Assembly (NCBI RefSeq): GCF_032854445.1
Contig: NC_088301.1
Span: 49,161,116 to 49,225,115, forward strand
Direction: 5' to 3'
DNA: 64,000 nucleotides
Origin: Liolophura sinensis
Lineage: Eukaryota; Mollusca; Polyplacophora; Chitonida; Chitonidae
The position numbers and the translations under genes were made by a program. A model generated the notes under the pieces. The model saw nothing but the letters and a program-made list of their open reading frames with translations, searched no databases and was not told where the DNA came from. Positions 1-11,274 of this stretch are shown in pieces; within the stretch, counting starts at the first letter, position 1; each line of letters begins with the position of its first letter.

Positions 1-2168
1 AGAGCCATTTGTAAAGGACATAAAAAGTCCAGTATATCACTATTCAGGAAAAGCCTGACGACATGACTATATTACTTGAGAATTGAGAATCATCTTTCTT
101 CACATATGGAGTTTTAACATTTACCAGTTGTGATCCATTAATAATGTGCAATAGTGAGAGACTGATTCCTTGATTAAGAACTTTTCTCCATGTACCATTT
201 ATGTTGTTTCATCATTTGCTCATACTGACTGTTCTAAGACCTGAAGTGTACATATATTTCCATGTAACATAGGGACAAAAAGTCACAATAATAAATCGAA
301 CGAACAATTTTTAAGAATTTGTTTCGCTGGATAGAAAGTACTTTACATAAAAGCTATGAACATTTGATAACGGTTCAAGCTCCTTGTTATTGATTCAGCA
401 AATGCGTACGTATACGACGGTCTCCTTTCGCAGAATTTCGGACAAATGGCTGTCGGAAATGTTTTTGTGTAATTCGTATTTCAGTACTGAATATAAAAGC
501 GTACAGGAAAACAGTTACGAGAATACAAATGTCTAAATTTTGTGAATGTGGACTGAGAACAAGATAAATGGAATTCACAGGAATACATGACAAAACTTAC
601 ACCAAGGCTTTCATATATAACTTTTTTTATCTGAAAATAATTTTTTTACACAGATCTCATAATTCATTAGGATCACTAGATCACTAGAACTACGAGAAAC
701 CAGTTATGATATCCCTACAATGCAAATTGAAATTCCACGTATGTTTTAACAATGGTTGCTACATAGTTGCACTTGCGCATCTTCTAGAGTTAAGATCATT
801 TAATTTGTCAATACGTACAGCAATCTTATCATTGTGCACATATGAATCACCTGAATACTACCTATTTAGATAATCGACTTAAGCCCACAACTTGAGCTGA
901 TTCATCATACTGGGTCACAGTTATGGTAATCTGTATGTACTGATACACGTCCTTCATCTATATATAGTTGACATGTGCTTGATTGGGAGAGGATAATACA
1001 TTCACTGTCTATATTCACTTTGAATATTTTTTAGGGGGCAAGGGGCAACTCCCCAAAGATGGCTTGCACTCGCGGATAAAAACTGAATATGTAACTATAG
1101 AATTTCAGTGCACAGCACACTTAAAAAGTCATGGCAAACTGGCCGCGTGTGCATATCATCTACATATTTAGCAAATCGACCAATTTTCATGAGTTTGCAT
1201 ACTGCTAATAAACACAGACAAAACAGTTCAATCAAGCTAATCTGAGATGATGGTCCACGTCTTTGTTCACGTTAAAATGATGAATTGAAAGAAAAAAAAT
1301 GAATCTTGATTTCATTAAACCTTTTCCACATTACCCACGCACCTTCACTGCTCCAGACACTGCACTAAAAAAAACCCTCAGTTTTCTTCTTCTTGTAATC
1401 TTTATAGCACCATGAAATGCATAAAATGTGGTATCAAATAACGCACCAAAGTAAACATTTGGAATCCGATTAATAGTGTCATTCCCTTCAGGCACATTTA
1501 TACTACACTGATAACTAGTGGGAGATTATTTGTGTATTAATTTACGATTATCTTAAACAGAGACACATGATCTGTAAAACAGGTTCATTGAAATAGAAAT
1601 AACTTACAAGAACCAAGGCCTAGGCAGAACTAGGTAAAAATGCTGCGATGATAATAACAGTTCAGCAGACGACACCGGTTTAAAATTACTCCAAATCCAT
1701 GTGCAGTCATCACATTTAACAAACAGTAACATGAAAACAAAAAGATATACACCTTTCTTCAGATAAAAATGAATGATGCAGAAAATTTCTCAGTGATCTC
1801 ATATGGCTGAAGATCATCCAATTACAACAGCAACGTCCATTTCTGAATATTTACCTCGCATGGGAATCTACTTGCTAAGATATGTATAATTTGGCGGTCA
1901 TTTTATGAACTGGAATGTCAGACTCTGTCAGATAAAGCACACAACCAAACGTGTATCTCAAGTTTACCTGCAGCGTGCAGCATAATGATGTAGTCTCAGT
2001 ACAGATAGTCTATGTCAAAGTGTTTTGCTGGGAAAATTTGCCACTTATACGCGACATTCATAACAGACTGAAAAAAAACTTGATTCTTGAGAGTTGTGAA
2101 ATTTCAGGGAATCGCATATATGTGATTTTCTTGCATAGATGGTCTTGTTATGAATTCTACATATAATT
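1..2168. other. non-coding flank downstream of MEST
   Basis: AT-rich sequence with only short random-looking ORFs on both strands. I saw no protein family, RNA gene, long tandem repeat or recognisable transposon. It may include MEST 3' UTR. Confidence 0.5.
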
Positions 2169-2169
2169 T

Positions 2170-2220
2170 ATGAGCTAGTTTAATAAGTTTTAATTAAGTT
2201 TAATTAAGTTTAATAAATTT
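2170..2220 (-). promoter_or_regulatory. candidate poly(A) signal region of MEST
   Basis: About 50-100 nt past the MEST stop, a short tandem of TTTAAT units on the plus strand gives several ATTAAA hexamers on the transcript strand. ATTAAA is the common variant poly(A) signal. No canonical AATAAA was noticed nearer the stop. Confidence 0.35.
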
Positions 2221-2268
2221 GGATTTAATCTCTAAGCAGAGTTTCAACTTTAAGGACTGTTAGTTCAT

Positions 2269-2395
2269 TCAATGTTTAGGCAAGCCGGTTATGAACTTAA
2301 CGTAGGATTTCAGAACAGCGCCTGGGGCTTCCCATTGTGGATAGTGACCAATGGTTCCAGGCAGGACGGATATACTGGGGTTTGGCATTACTTTC
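2269..2395 (-). CDS. MEST: MEST exon 11 (catalytic His, stop)
   Basis: Residues 282-323 and TGA. TIGHYPQWEAP carries His299, the predicted general base; vertebrate MEST has HISHYPQLEDP here. The acceptor is preceded by a long polypyrimidine run ending CTTTAG. Confidence 0.93.
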
Positions 2396-5300
2396 CTAAA
2401 GAAAAAAAAGAAAATACTGTGATTATCCTAGACACGGATAAACATTTATAAAATAAAGGATCTTCGATCCTTCGAACAATAAACTTCAAATTCTAGTTAA
2501 TTACTTGCGGGAGGTCAATCTTGTCTCACGCTTTTGTTGCTTTCTGATGGCTCACGACCTATAAGCTCCACCTTAAACGGAGCTATAAAACAGAAGGTCT
2601 GCCCGGTAACTGGTGAGAGAAGGTGGTTTAATCCACTTATAAATCGGACCAAAGTCCCTTTAGTGATGATTTATTGAACATAACGTGAAAAACCAATGCA
2701 TTCATGAAATTTCGAGACTTAAGTCAGTTATGAACAATCCTCTTTGTATTTCAATGTTCTCCAATGATGTGTGTCACTTTTGGTGTGACATTAAACTTTT
2801 CTTAAATTTATGGATAAATAAAACATCACGAAAACATGTAACCAGTTTTTCCTTAAAGAAACTAGATTTAAACATGTACCTGTAATGTGTAACAAACTCG
2901 GGTGGATTCACTGGATCTGCGGGCCCGTATATCATATGAACTGAAACAATACCACATTTTATCATTATATAGAAAATAGGAAAGGTACCATGCCTGGATA
3001 ACAAGTACTGTGATGCCAATCTGACCGTGAAATGTGCCAACACTATGTGTGTGACAATGCAACAGTGAGTGTATCAAAACAATCAAGAATGCCTTCCCCA
3101 ATAGTTCATTGTATGACAATACAAATCTAACCTTTGTTATAAAAAAAGAGACTCTCTCCAATAACACTGTATTGTTTATTAGAATGATAAATGCGAAATT
3201 TAGGAAATCATCACAACAAGGTTATCCAGTATGCAGTTTTTTTCTTGACACAAACTGAGTATCCAGAATTCTCATAGATCAGGTTGGCATAAACCAATAT
3301 AAAAGTAGCCTACATACAAACACGTGAAGCCTGTATATTCATTGCATATTACCTAATGATGGTTTAATTCACGTCGAGCACTATACCACCATACACCACC
3401 ATATATATACGATATGCAAACATGCGTTCATATTGCTTTATAACAAACCGGTTATCTACTATTATAGAATATTGCCTTTAACCATACCTGGAACAACTGT
3501 ACTTTGCAAAGCCCCGACCCATCGTTCCTCATTTGCATAACGCTCTGGAATATACTGTAAAATCCTGAAGAATGCAATGCACATTCAATACAAAGTCATG
3601 CCTAGATCTCTGCACAAAATTGCATCAATCGTAAACAGGGGCCATTATTTGGCAAACACAATATAATAATCTATACACGCCATATCAGGTTTTTGAGCCA
3701 ATTGCTAGATACCATACGATAACCATTTGGAAGGACTTATCCAAATATCAAGGTTATCAAGGTTAGTAGTGTTACTGATGAAGAAATCTGTAACACACGT
3801 CTTAACAAAACCTGTACGGTATTTCCATGTGGGTCATGTACGGGTCCCCACAATGTTTACTTTTCCAGGTGTATAAGCAAACAGCCTCGGATATAGCTGA
3901 AAGACAACGAATTCTCAAGCACATCTATAATAAGATAACTCTTGTGAAATAGTTACCTGTAAAGGACTCTCTCCCCACGATTGTATCGGATTCCCGTCCA
4001 GAACTCCCAGAATTCATCAGAGGTAGGTTGAGTATTCGGTCCGAAGATTTCACTAAATCTGTATGGGAACATCGTGTGCATAAAATACAGCGAAATATTT
4101 AAACGAAGCACTGAATTGTAGTAGCTTAGTGAAAGTTACTTTGACAAATCACCTATACTGTCTTCTAGTCTTACCATATATCATATAACGAAGATGGATG
4201 TCGGTATTGTCTCCCTTTGAGCAAGCATTGCCCCGTAACATACGCAACATGTTTTAGTAAATACAACTGTTGAGTTTAGACACATAATTATGCATTTACC
4301 CGTGTTTATACAAATGATACGGAACCAAGCCGGCAAGAATCGGTCCTAGCCACGGTCGCAATAGAAGCTAAATTGGGAAAACAAAAAACAAAAAAGCAAA
4401 AAAAAAAAATTACATCAATATGACGTTTAGTATCGTTTCCGTAAAAATGGTCTTAAATGTAGTTCATTACTAAAATCAAACAACTGAATACAACACTACA
4501 GACTAAAGTTTGCTATCCTTTAATTATAAAAATAAAATCTGGTTTCGACATTAATATGCAGTTTGCAGCTGAACTCAAATACATTTATGTTCTTCGCTTA
4601 CTTTTTGCAAAGGCCTAGCTTTGTACGTATCGACGAATACACCTACAATGGAAATTAAAATTGCAAATATACGACCAAAGGCATACAACGGTAAATGAAC
4701 TAACGTCTGTCTTCCACTTTTTCTCATATAACTGTCCTTACGCCTTAATTTCATGACGTAAAGTCATTGAAAATAGACCTTGTCGTTGAATTAAAATGTT
4801 TAGGATCTAAATATTTTCTTTCTACTCACTAGCTGAAGAGGTCTTGGGTGTGAGGTTTCAGTAAAGACACCTGCAATCAATAATCATGGATATAAAAGTA
4901 TTCATTTTCTCGAAAGTATATAAGTTTGATCAGCATTTCAGTTCTTTGTTATATCATGCCCTAAAGTTACAACAACGGATAAGCTCAGGTTATTTTCGAC
5001 CACTTCAGTGTCCTTTCTTTCAGTGTCCATCCACTGGTAACTCCATCGGTTCTTAAGCATTTTATGTAACTTACCTTACGTGCTTTTCTTTGTTATGTAC
5101 ACTTACCACCGTTTAACATACACAGCGACAAAATTCCAAGTCCATCTTTTGTCTCTCGCTCATTAAATCTGTAAACAAATAATTGAAAACCTAGACTTTT
5201 TCAGGTTTGTTAAAAGATTGCTCCGTGCATAATGTAATCTTGCTCAGTGACAAGATGTGTCTCTGAACAACTGACACACGTGGTGCCTTTTTAGTCTATC

Positions 5301-8300
5301 ATTGGTAAGGAATTTCTATATTTCCCGCTATAATTATCCGTGGACGGCGCTAGTGGAGCTGAGTGAGGAGTATTGCGCTTGTTGAAGATTACTTCTCTTC
5401 CGCTAACATGACATGCAAACCTGTACGTCATTAGTGGGGAGTGAGTGAGTGAGTGCTTGGGGTTTAACGTCGTACTCAACAATTTTTCAGTCATATGACG
5501 ACGAAGGAATCCTTAGGGTGCATGTACGTGTAATGTGCCTCCTTGTTGCAGGACGGATTTCCACCGCTCTTCTATTTAGTGCTGCTTCACTGAGACGACT
5601 TACCGAAGGCAAGTAAGCCGCCCCGCCCGAGCCATTATACTGATACGGGTCAACCAGTCGTTGCACTGTCCCCTTCACGCTGAACGCCAAGCGAGCAAGT
5701 TACAACTTCCTCTTTTAAAGTCTTAGGTGTGACTCGATCAAGGATTGATCCTGGATCTACCGGTCCCATTATTGGTGGGGAGCTTCTCCACGTAGCTTAC
5801 TAAGAGCCGGGGTTTAAGCAGGGCACTCGGGTTTCGTCGGTGAAAAATTCGCCAGTATAGGGGATAAACACCAGCAAAATAAATGAATATCAGGCGCTGT
5901 CCCAGAAATCTAATACAACTTACTGAAAGTATAAGATATACGAGAAACAGGGCCATCGGCGAACCATTATAAAGTCTCTACTTATAATCATCTCAATGAG
6001 AAATCTTGGCCTATACCACAACGCGATATATTCAGATATGGTTACATCACATGAAGGAATGATCGTGTCATGGCACAATTTGAGGGTAACATCCATTGGA
6101 AGTCTCGAGACGACAACAGAAAATTGTACAAAAAGTTAATCTGGTTTGACAAAAACTGATGCGTTTCATTGGTAGAGGTGAAGTAGTGAACTTATGTTGG
6201 CCAATCACAGCTTGAGAAAACCATTACCTTCATGTGTGAAGACACCAAAGGGAAAATTGAAAAAGACCAGAATTTAAGAGACATTCTTACCTAGCTACCA
6301 TCTCCTGAGCCACGGTGTCGCCATAGTCGTGGGATATAAGGTGAGCATCTTTAACATGGAGAGACGCGAGAAGACCTTCTATAACATCCGCTTGTTCGAA
6401 AATTGAGTAATTGTGCTGGGTCTGCTCCGGACAGATGAGAATTACAAAGTTTACTACTGATTCGATGTTAGCTAAATGACCAAGTCATTCAAATAAAAAT
6501 GTATTCTTGAACGTCACAAGACACGTCAAGATCTCTGCTAATGTAGCCTCGAAAAAGAGACCGTGAAAAAAACATTTAGCACCTTGAAAAAACATGCACA
6601 GTCTTACTTAAGGACAATCTTATTTACAAGAAATATAAAAAATTGCAACCTTTTTACGTTTATTATTTATTTATTTGATTATTTGTTCATGCCGTTCTCA
6701 TATTTCCCTTATACGACGGCTGTCACGACGGTGGGAGGAAATTACGGGGGAATTTACGGCAATCCGTACGTTGCCGCAGACCTTTTCACCTACTTCCGGT
6801 GAGAAAGCCAACATGAGCTACGCTTAAACGCACAGCGACAGCGATTTTGAAATCCGTTTTGATAAAGGTTATAGACATAAAAGCTATATACTAAGCGGGC
6901 GTACCGGCTTATCGCTTAATCCAAATCCCAGGCAATCTATGAGTATTACTCTACTGAACTGCTTCTCCAGGCCAGGTAATATCTGAAACAATCGAGAGGG
7001 GGTGAATATTCAACAAAAGCGTACTAACCAAATCAAAATACGAAACAACAACTGTGAAAATCAATGTCCTTTTTGGTGCATAAAACCATAATTCATTTAT
7101 AAATTTAAACCTAGATAAAAACAGACATTTTTCGAAATAAATGAATGCCCTGCCAAGGTTAACAAGTTTTTTAGAAATCCGGGCGAGCTCACTTGTAGTT
7201 GCAATATACATAACTCATCTGTCTATCGAGTAGCGCAGCCACAAGCGTTGTAATGCCAAAGCCTTCCTAAAATGTCGACTTTCTGATTGAGAACGTTTAT
7301 CGGCAAATATCCTCAAAAATAAGCCACGGTGAAGAGTAAGAGCTGTACTACGAGTCCACAGAGTAGATATAGATGAGTGTATATAGACTTATAGATGCCA
7401 AATGATCTCACTAACAAGGTCTTATTTTCATGTTTTTGACATTTATACTGTATTTCCAAACATGTTGTTTTCGGTCTGAGCTATGTTAAAAAAATTCATA
7501 AACACGAAAAGAGCTTGTCACTGGGATTTTCGGCCTCGGTGAGTCTGTATATGCACTCTGCACTAGTACAACTTTTGCTTTGCAACGGAGCATATTTTTG
7601 AAGACATTTACCTATAAATGTCCTCAATCAGGAAGTGGACATTTTAGGAAAGCTTTCGCACTGAAACTCTCGTGGCTGCGCCACATAGATGAGTTACATG
7701 TATTGCAACTAGCTCGCTGGTCATTGATGTCCAAAAATCATAGCAGCTGCTAAACAAAAATCCAGGAACCACTTCGTTCACAGGCGGAAACGCGTAACCC
7801 AGACCTCGAGACATACATCCTACCTTGAACACTATAATTTGAAAAGTATGGTGCAGTGTACACACCAGACCCAGTAATAGTATTAACAAAAATCTAAGCT
7901 GACGATATGGAAGCCTGATAAGGCCATCATCGTACCATCTTCCCATGAAAGCAGGACAGTACGAAGCGATGACACGATGGTACAATAATGGTCTTATCAG
8001 GCTTCCATAGCAGATGCTGATGCCGACTCCGGCACTTTCCTACACCATCACAATTCTTGGCCTCACTTGTTATCCAGAAACCCAAGGCAACAAACGCCAA
8101 AATTATATTCCAAACTGGCTTGTATAGAATACTGGCAGGTATTTGAAATCATATTGATTCAGTTATTACATATTCCACCAGTGACAGGATGAACAAACCT
8201 TTGTCCAGTCGTAGCTGAAAGTCGGGAAACCGTGTAATGCAACGAGAGTTCCGCCTACTCCAGACCCCTTTCTGTCTAAATATGAACGCAATTTTACCGT

Positions 8301-8667
8301 TTAAAAGGGAATCGAGAAAACTTTTAAAATATCTGGAATTTTACAGTGCATTTGTAAATTAAATTCAGATTCGTGTATTTCTATATGTATGTCAAGTTCG
8401 TTGTTCATGTTAATGGAATTACGAATATATGGGTTGAAGACAAAGTAAGAATTTCTACAACTTAAGCTATACATGCCGATAATTTAAAAACAAGGTATTT
8501 TGTTTTAACTCACCTATGAAGAATATTTTAAACCCATGGAAATCATAGAATTCTCCAGAATTCATCCATGTTCTTAGCTCACGTGAGAGGTCAGGTGGTG
8601 GATGCGTCAGGTATTTAAATACAAGAAATCCTACCAGCATCAGAATTATTTGACCTTTTACGCCCAT
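2269..8667 (-). CDS. MEST: MEST-like alpha/beta hydrolase (mesoderm-specific transcript homologue), 11 coding exons
   Basis: Coding exons, in transcript order: 8667-8514, 8275-8199, 6982-6905, 6421-6291, 5168-5107, 4870-4830, 4367-4300, 4052-3957, 3564-3488, 2940-2880, 2395-2269. They join in frame to 972 nt (323 aa plus TGA), against about 335 aa for vertebrate MEST. All ten introns are GT-AG. An N-terminal hydrophobic anchor (residues about 6-20) precedes a HPPP segment as in MEST. The hydrolase core shows HGFP at 66-69 (oxyanion region), LGFGLSDKP at 95-103, SHDYGD at 133-138, IYGPADPVNP at 265-274 and GHYPQ at 298-302. Known family logic makes Asp135 the nucleophile, Asp270 the acid and His299 the base, as in epoxide hydrolases and dehalogenases, not a Ser hydrolase. 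The substrate of MEST is not established. The start ATG (8667) was chosen by alignment to MEST; the frame stays open upstream, but a possible acceptor (CTTTCAG) lies just before it. Neighbour: SLC16 copy A, divergent. Identification is by recognition of the family, not by a database search. Confidence 0.93.
2880..2940 (-). CDS. MEST: MEST exon 10 (acidic triad residue)
   Basis: Residues 262-281 plus two bases. VHMIYGPADPVNPPEF contains Asp270, the predicted triad acid, in the invariant GPxDPVNP context. The acceptor follows TTGTTTCAG and the donor is GTACAT. Confidence 0.93.
3488..3564 (-). CDS. MEST: MEST exon 9
   Basis: Residues 236-261 plus one base: ILQYIPERYANEERWVGAL and following residues. 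The acceptor TTCTTCAG was preferred over the nearer TTTTACAG because only it preserves the frame and the LQYI motif. The donor is GTATGG. Confidence 0.9.
3957..4052 (-). CDS. MEST: MEST exon 8
   Basis: Residues 204-235 plus two bases. Encodes EIFGPNTQPTSDEFWEFWTG, matching the FGPYTRPSESELWDMW block of MEST. The acceptor follows ATTTAG and the donor is GTAACT. Confidence 0.92.
4300..4367 (-). CDS. MEST: MEST exon 7 (cap region)
   Basis: Residues 182-203 plus two bases: LLLRPWLGPILAGLVPYHLY and following residues. The acceptor follows AATTTAG and the donor is GTAAAT. Hydrophobic cap segment, less conserved than the core. Confidence 0.85.
4830..4870 (-). CDS. MEST: MEST exon 6 (41-nt micro-exon)
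   Basis: Residues 168-181, GVFTETSHPRPLQL. The acceptor follows ATTGCAG and the donor is GTGAGT. It is only 41 nt but is required to keep the frame and matches the GxFPETHRP block of MEST. Gene finders could miss it. Confidence 0.88.
5107..5168 (-). CDS. MEST: MEST exon 5
   Basis: Residues 147-167 plus one base. The acceptor follows TTTACAG and the donor is GTAAGT. Encodes GILSLCMLNGG, matching the conserved LCLSNGG segment of MEST. Confidence 0.88.
5439..5762 (-). mobile_element. tRNA-derived SINE, 5'-truncated, in MEST intron 4
   Basis: Closely matches the copy at 10920-11274 from the GTGAGTGAGTGCTTGGGGTT end through the body with GCAAGTAAGCCGCCCCGCCC. The tRNA-like head is lost or altered after about 5750. 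The element lies in the same orientation as MEST transcription. Short ORFs across it on the minus strand are a by-product of the repeat. Confidence 0.8.
6291..6421 (-). CDS. MEST: MEST exon 4 (nucleophile elbow)
   Basis: Residues 104-146 plus two bases. Of several AG choices, the acceptor GAGCAG was chosen because it keeps the distance from SDKP to HNYSIFEQ found in MEST. Carries SHDYGDTVAQE, with Asp135 in the nucleophile position. The donor is GTAAGA. Confidence 0.92.
6645..6790 (-). mobile_element. degenerate second-type SINE fragment in MEST intron 3
   Basis: Begins with TTTATTTATTTGAT and contains TATACGACGGCTGTCACGAC and GGTGGGAGGAAA. This is the reverse-complement layout of the SINE at 24780-24925. 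It is diverged and incomplete. Confidence 0.6.
6905..6982 (-). CDS. MEST: MEST exon 3
   Basis: Residues 78-103 (26 codons, phase 0 on both sides). The acceptor follows TTGTTTCAG and the donor is GTACGC. Encodes RVILIDCLGFGLSDKP, equivalent to the conserved DxxGFGxSDKP block. It contains Cys where vertebrate MEST has an aromatic residue. Confidence 0.9.
7907..8008. repeat. near-perfect hairpin (33-bp arms, 36-nt loop) in MEST intron 2
   Basis: Arm 7907-7939 and arm 7976-8008 are reverse complements apart from three positions. On the MEST-sense strand these are one A-C mismatch and two G-U pairs. No exon overlaps it. It could be a small fold-back transposon or a transcribed RNA hairpin; see findings. 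Confidence 0.75.
8199..8275 (-). CDS. MEST: MEST exon 2 (HGFP oxyanion motif)
   Basis: Residues 52-77. The acceptor follows TTTAG and the donor is GTTTGT. Contains LVALHGFPTFSYDW, the strand/turn that forms the oxyanion hole in alpha/beta hydrolases. Ends in phase 0. Confidence 0.92.
8514..8667 (-). CDS. MEST: MEST exon 1 (N-terminal membrane anchor)
   Basis: Encodes residues 1-51 plus one base. The start MGVKGQIILMLVGFLVFKYL is a signal-anchor-like hydrophobic stretch, followed by HPPP and the ELRTWMNSGEF segment typical of MEST. The donor is GTGAGT (phase 1). The sequence just upstream is open, but it resembles an intron end followed by a short 5' leader. Confidence 0.9.
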
Positions 8668-10100
8668 GACGTCAGTTTTTTTCAGATCGATCCTCTGAAA
8701 GACATTTTTGAGATACGATAAACAAGAAAACCATGCAATTATGTAAACGCAAGAAATTAAATTCATCAGTAATGTTGTAAAGTGGAAATGTATCATTGAA
8801 ATGAGCAATACTATACACACTGTCTGAATTATCACTGATTAATACACAATTAAAGGTGAATACAAGGAACACACAAAAACACATGTGTACTTCACATTTA
8901 TTTACACATGTTGGGGTAACACATTTCTGTGTTGAATAAAACATCCCAAGTGTTTTTGTGTGTATAGGTTGGATTTCATAACTAATAAAGCCAGAAAATG
9001 CATTTTATAAATGGAGAATTTATACACTAAAGTTTTGTGTTTATAACTAGCCTGAAAATGGAGTATGTTCTACACAGTCAAGTCTTCATAACTATTAAAA
9101 CTTGAAAATACATCGTATAAAAACGATGAATACACGACAAAATAAAGCTTGGACTGGAAATTATTAAAGCCTGAAAACGTATCATTTAAATTTTACATTG
9201 AAAATTCGGGTTATTAAAGTGTGAAAGTCGGGAATGTGGTAAACTGTTCAGATCCAAAGACGTGAGACACGCTTTTGTGTTTTTGATGACTAATACATAC
9301 AGGGGGTTTCAGATGCTGCATATAGGTGCCGTAAAGTCCAGATTTTATTCTAACATTGAACAATTTATCGAGAATAGAATTTTGATAATTAACTTTATTT
9401 AAAAAAAAATAATCCACTTTTACTATCGATATTTTATACTCATATTATTCCGGTTTGTTGAGTTAATGAAGTCACCAACTGACGGCGTACAGTTGAATCG
9501 TTCAGGACAGTTTGAATTACCCAGCTTTGGTATCATATGGGAGATAACTCAGTCATATAGTCCAAAGATCACGAGATTGACAGTACAGACTGGTTGCAAA
9601 CACAAAGATCGAGACACGGTGTTGAGCTAAAATAACTGCAGTAATGCACTTAGTGAAAGTAATTCATCAAACTATCTCGCAAACCAGATTTTCTACAACC
9701 AATAATAAACGCTGATTGATAATCGGTTCTACCGTTACACGAATTTGCACCCCTAAGCTGCCATCAGACTTGCACTATTGACAAAAATTATTACCTGGTG
9801 CACACGGAGGAAATCCAGCCAACCCAGTAACCTAGATAGCTACCGACAGGGGGCGCACTGGGTTTTAATATTCATGTTCACCTATATTAGTGTAGTACTT
9901 GAACTGCCTGTAAAATTGGTTGAGTGTGACTAAAATACATGACACCAAAGCTGTGCAACCACAACCAGTGAACCAAGAGCACAGGCATTACCAGAAAATA
10001 AACACCAGCAGTGGATAAGTAGGCCTGTCATTTTGACTGGTGGAGTGAATAATTCTCTTACTTGGATATTTCAATACATGGGTTTCGAGCTATGAGGTTA
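8668..10100. other. upstream region of MEST with decayed tandem repeat
   Basis: Non-coding. From about 8979 to 9235 a 50-70 bp unit recurs with heavy divergence; each unit holds a form of ATAACTATTAAAGCCTGAAAA. No convincing promoter element or exon was recognised, although a short 5' leader exon could end just upstream of the MEST ATG. Confidence 0.4.
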
Positions 10101-10110
10101 AGACATTGTG

Positions 10111-10385
10111 GTGACGTCCTTTTCAGACGTGACATAGTCGCTTTTACGACACGTTGGGTTTAATCACTACATTTTAACATAGGCAGGTATCACACAATAA
10201 TGAAAATTATTCACAAAACATGATTTCAATTATCTGATCTACCGTACAAATCCTCTAAAATATAAATTTCGGGTAATAAAATTCATCTATTGTTGATAAT
10301 ATTCATTATTGTATATATCTGCACGTTACATTCTCCACCATGCCGTAAAGCGACTACGTCACGTGTCAAAAGGACGTAACGTCAC
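10111..10385. mobile_element. MITE with about 38-bp terminal inverted repeats
   Basis: Left arm 10111-10148 (GTGACGTCCTTTTCAGACGT onward) and right arm 10344-10385 are near-perfect reverse complements with a few mismatches and a small indel. The AT-rich interior has no coding potential. No clear target-site duplication was seen, so the superfamily is unassigned. Confidence 0.7.
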
Positions 10386-10919
10386 TACTCAGTATTCAGA
10401 TGTAATTTGTTAGAAATTAAAAAAAAATCCACGGGGATAAATGAGTGATACGTTTAGAAATTTCCATGAGTGTTACCTGATGATAGTAGAATTCATGGTT
10501 CCAAGCATTCAGATTCTTTGCTGACGAGGACGTCATAAACAAGATGGTGTTAAATGGGCGGGTTGCTTAGTTTTTACTGCAGTGCAGTGGAATTATCTTA
10601 TGTGCAGGCCTGGTATATTCTGATAATCCAAAAGCCTAAATTTTCATTTGCATGCTAAAATGATATTCAAGACTATCTCTCTAAGGCTAATCTGTTTTTT
10701 GTTTTTTTGTTTTTTTTTTTGTTTTTTGGAGGGATCTCTAAAAACTATCTTCACGGGACCAAAACGAGTGTCGATGATTTGCTCAGAACAGCTATGATAT
10801 TTCAAAACTATGGATATGGTACATATAAAACGCCTCGAATACACAGCCAACAAAACACATTCTACAATGCAACAAATGCCATTCTCGCGTGGATAAAGAT
10901 CAGTTTTCAGAATGCAAGA

Positions 10920-11274
10920 GTGCGTGAGTGAGTGCTTGAGGTTTAACGTCGTACTTCACAATTTGACGACAATATATATATGTCATATGACGACAAAGGA
11001 ATCCTTGGAGTGTATATGATGCGCCTCCTTGTTGCAGGACGGATTTCCACCGCTCTTATATCTAGTGCTGCTTCACTGAGACGACTTACCGAAGGCAAGT
11101 AAGCCGCCCCGCCCGAGGCATTATACTGATATGGGTCAACCAGCCGTTGCACTGTCCCCTTCATGCTGAACGCCAAGCGAGGAAGTTACAACTTCCTCTT
11201 TTGAGGTCTTAGGTGTGACTCGACCCAGGATTGACCCTGGATCTCGCTCTACCAACTGTGCTATCGGGGCTGGT
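10920..11274 (-). mobile_element. full-length tRNA-derived SINE
   Basis: On the minus strand it starts (11274) with a tRNA-like head: GATAGCACAGTTGGTAGAGC resembles a pol III A box region, and GGGTCGAGTCAC a B box. The body follows, then a tail of CACTCACTCACGCAC. It is flanked by a 12-bp direct repeat, CAGAATGCAAGA at 10908-10919 and CAGAATGTAAGA at 11275-11286 (11 of 12 identical). This looks like a target-site duplication and so defines both ends. Confidence 0.88.

Noticed and set aside
4612-4656. additional MEST exon between exons 6 and 7
   Set aside because: Acceptor- and donor-like signals exist, but including it adds residues not found in MEST. Exon 6 joins exon 7 directly in phase 0 with good alignment.
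7644-7985. ORF with HRVIA resembling the MEST block before exon 4
   Set aside because: The true exon with RVILIDCLGFGLSDKP is at 6905-6982 with correct splice sites and phase. This ORF lies in the fold-back hairpin and adjoining intron.
11207-11274. tRNA gene
   Set aside because: A- and B-box-like sequences are present, but they are the head of a SINE with target-site duplications. The fold is degenerate and the sequence continues into the SINE body.
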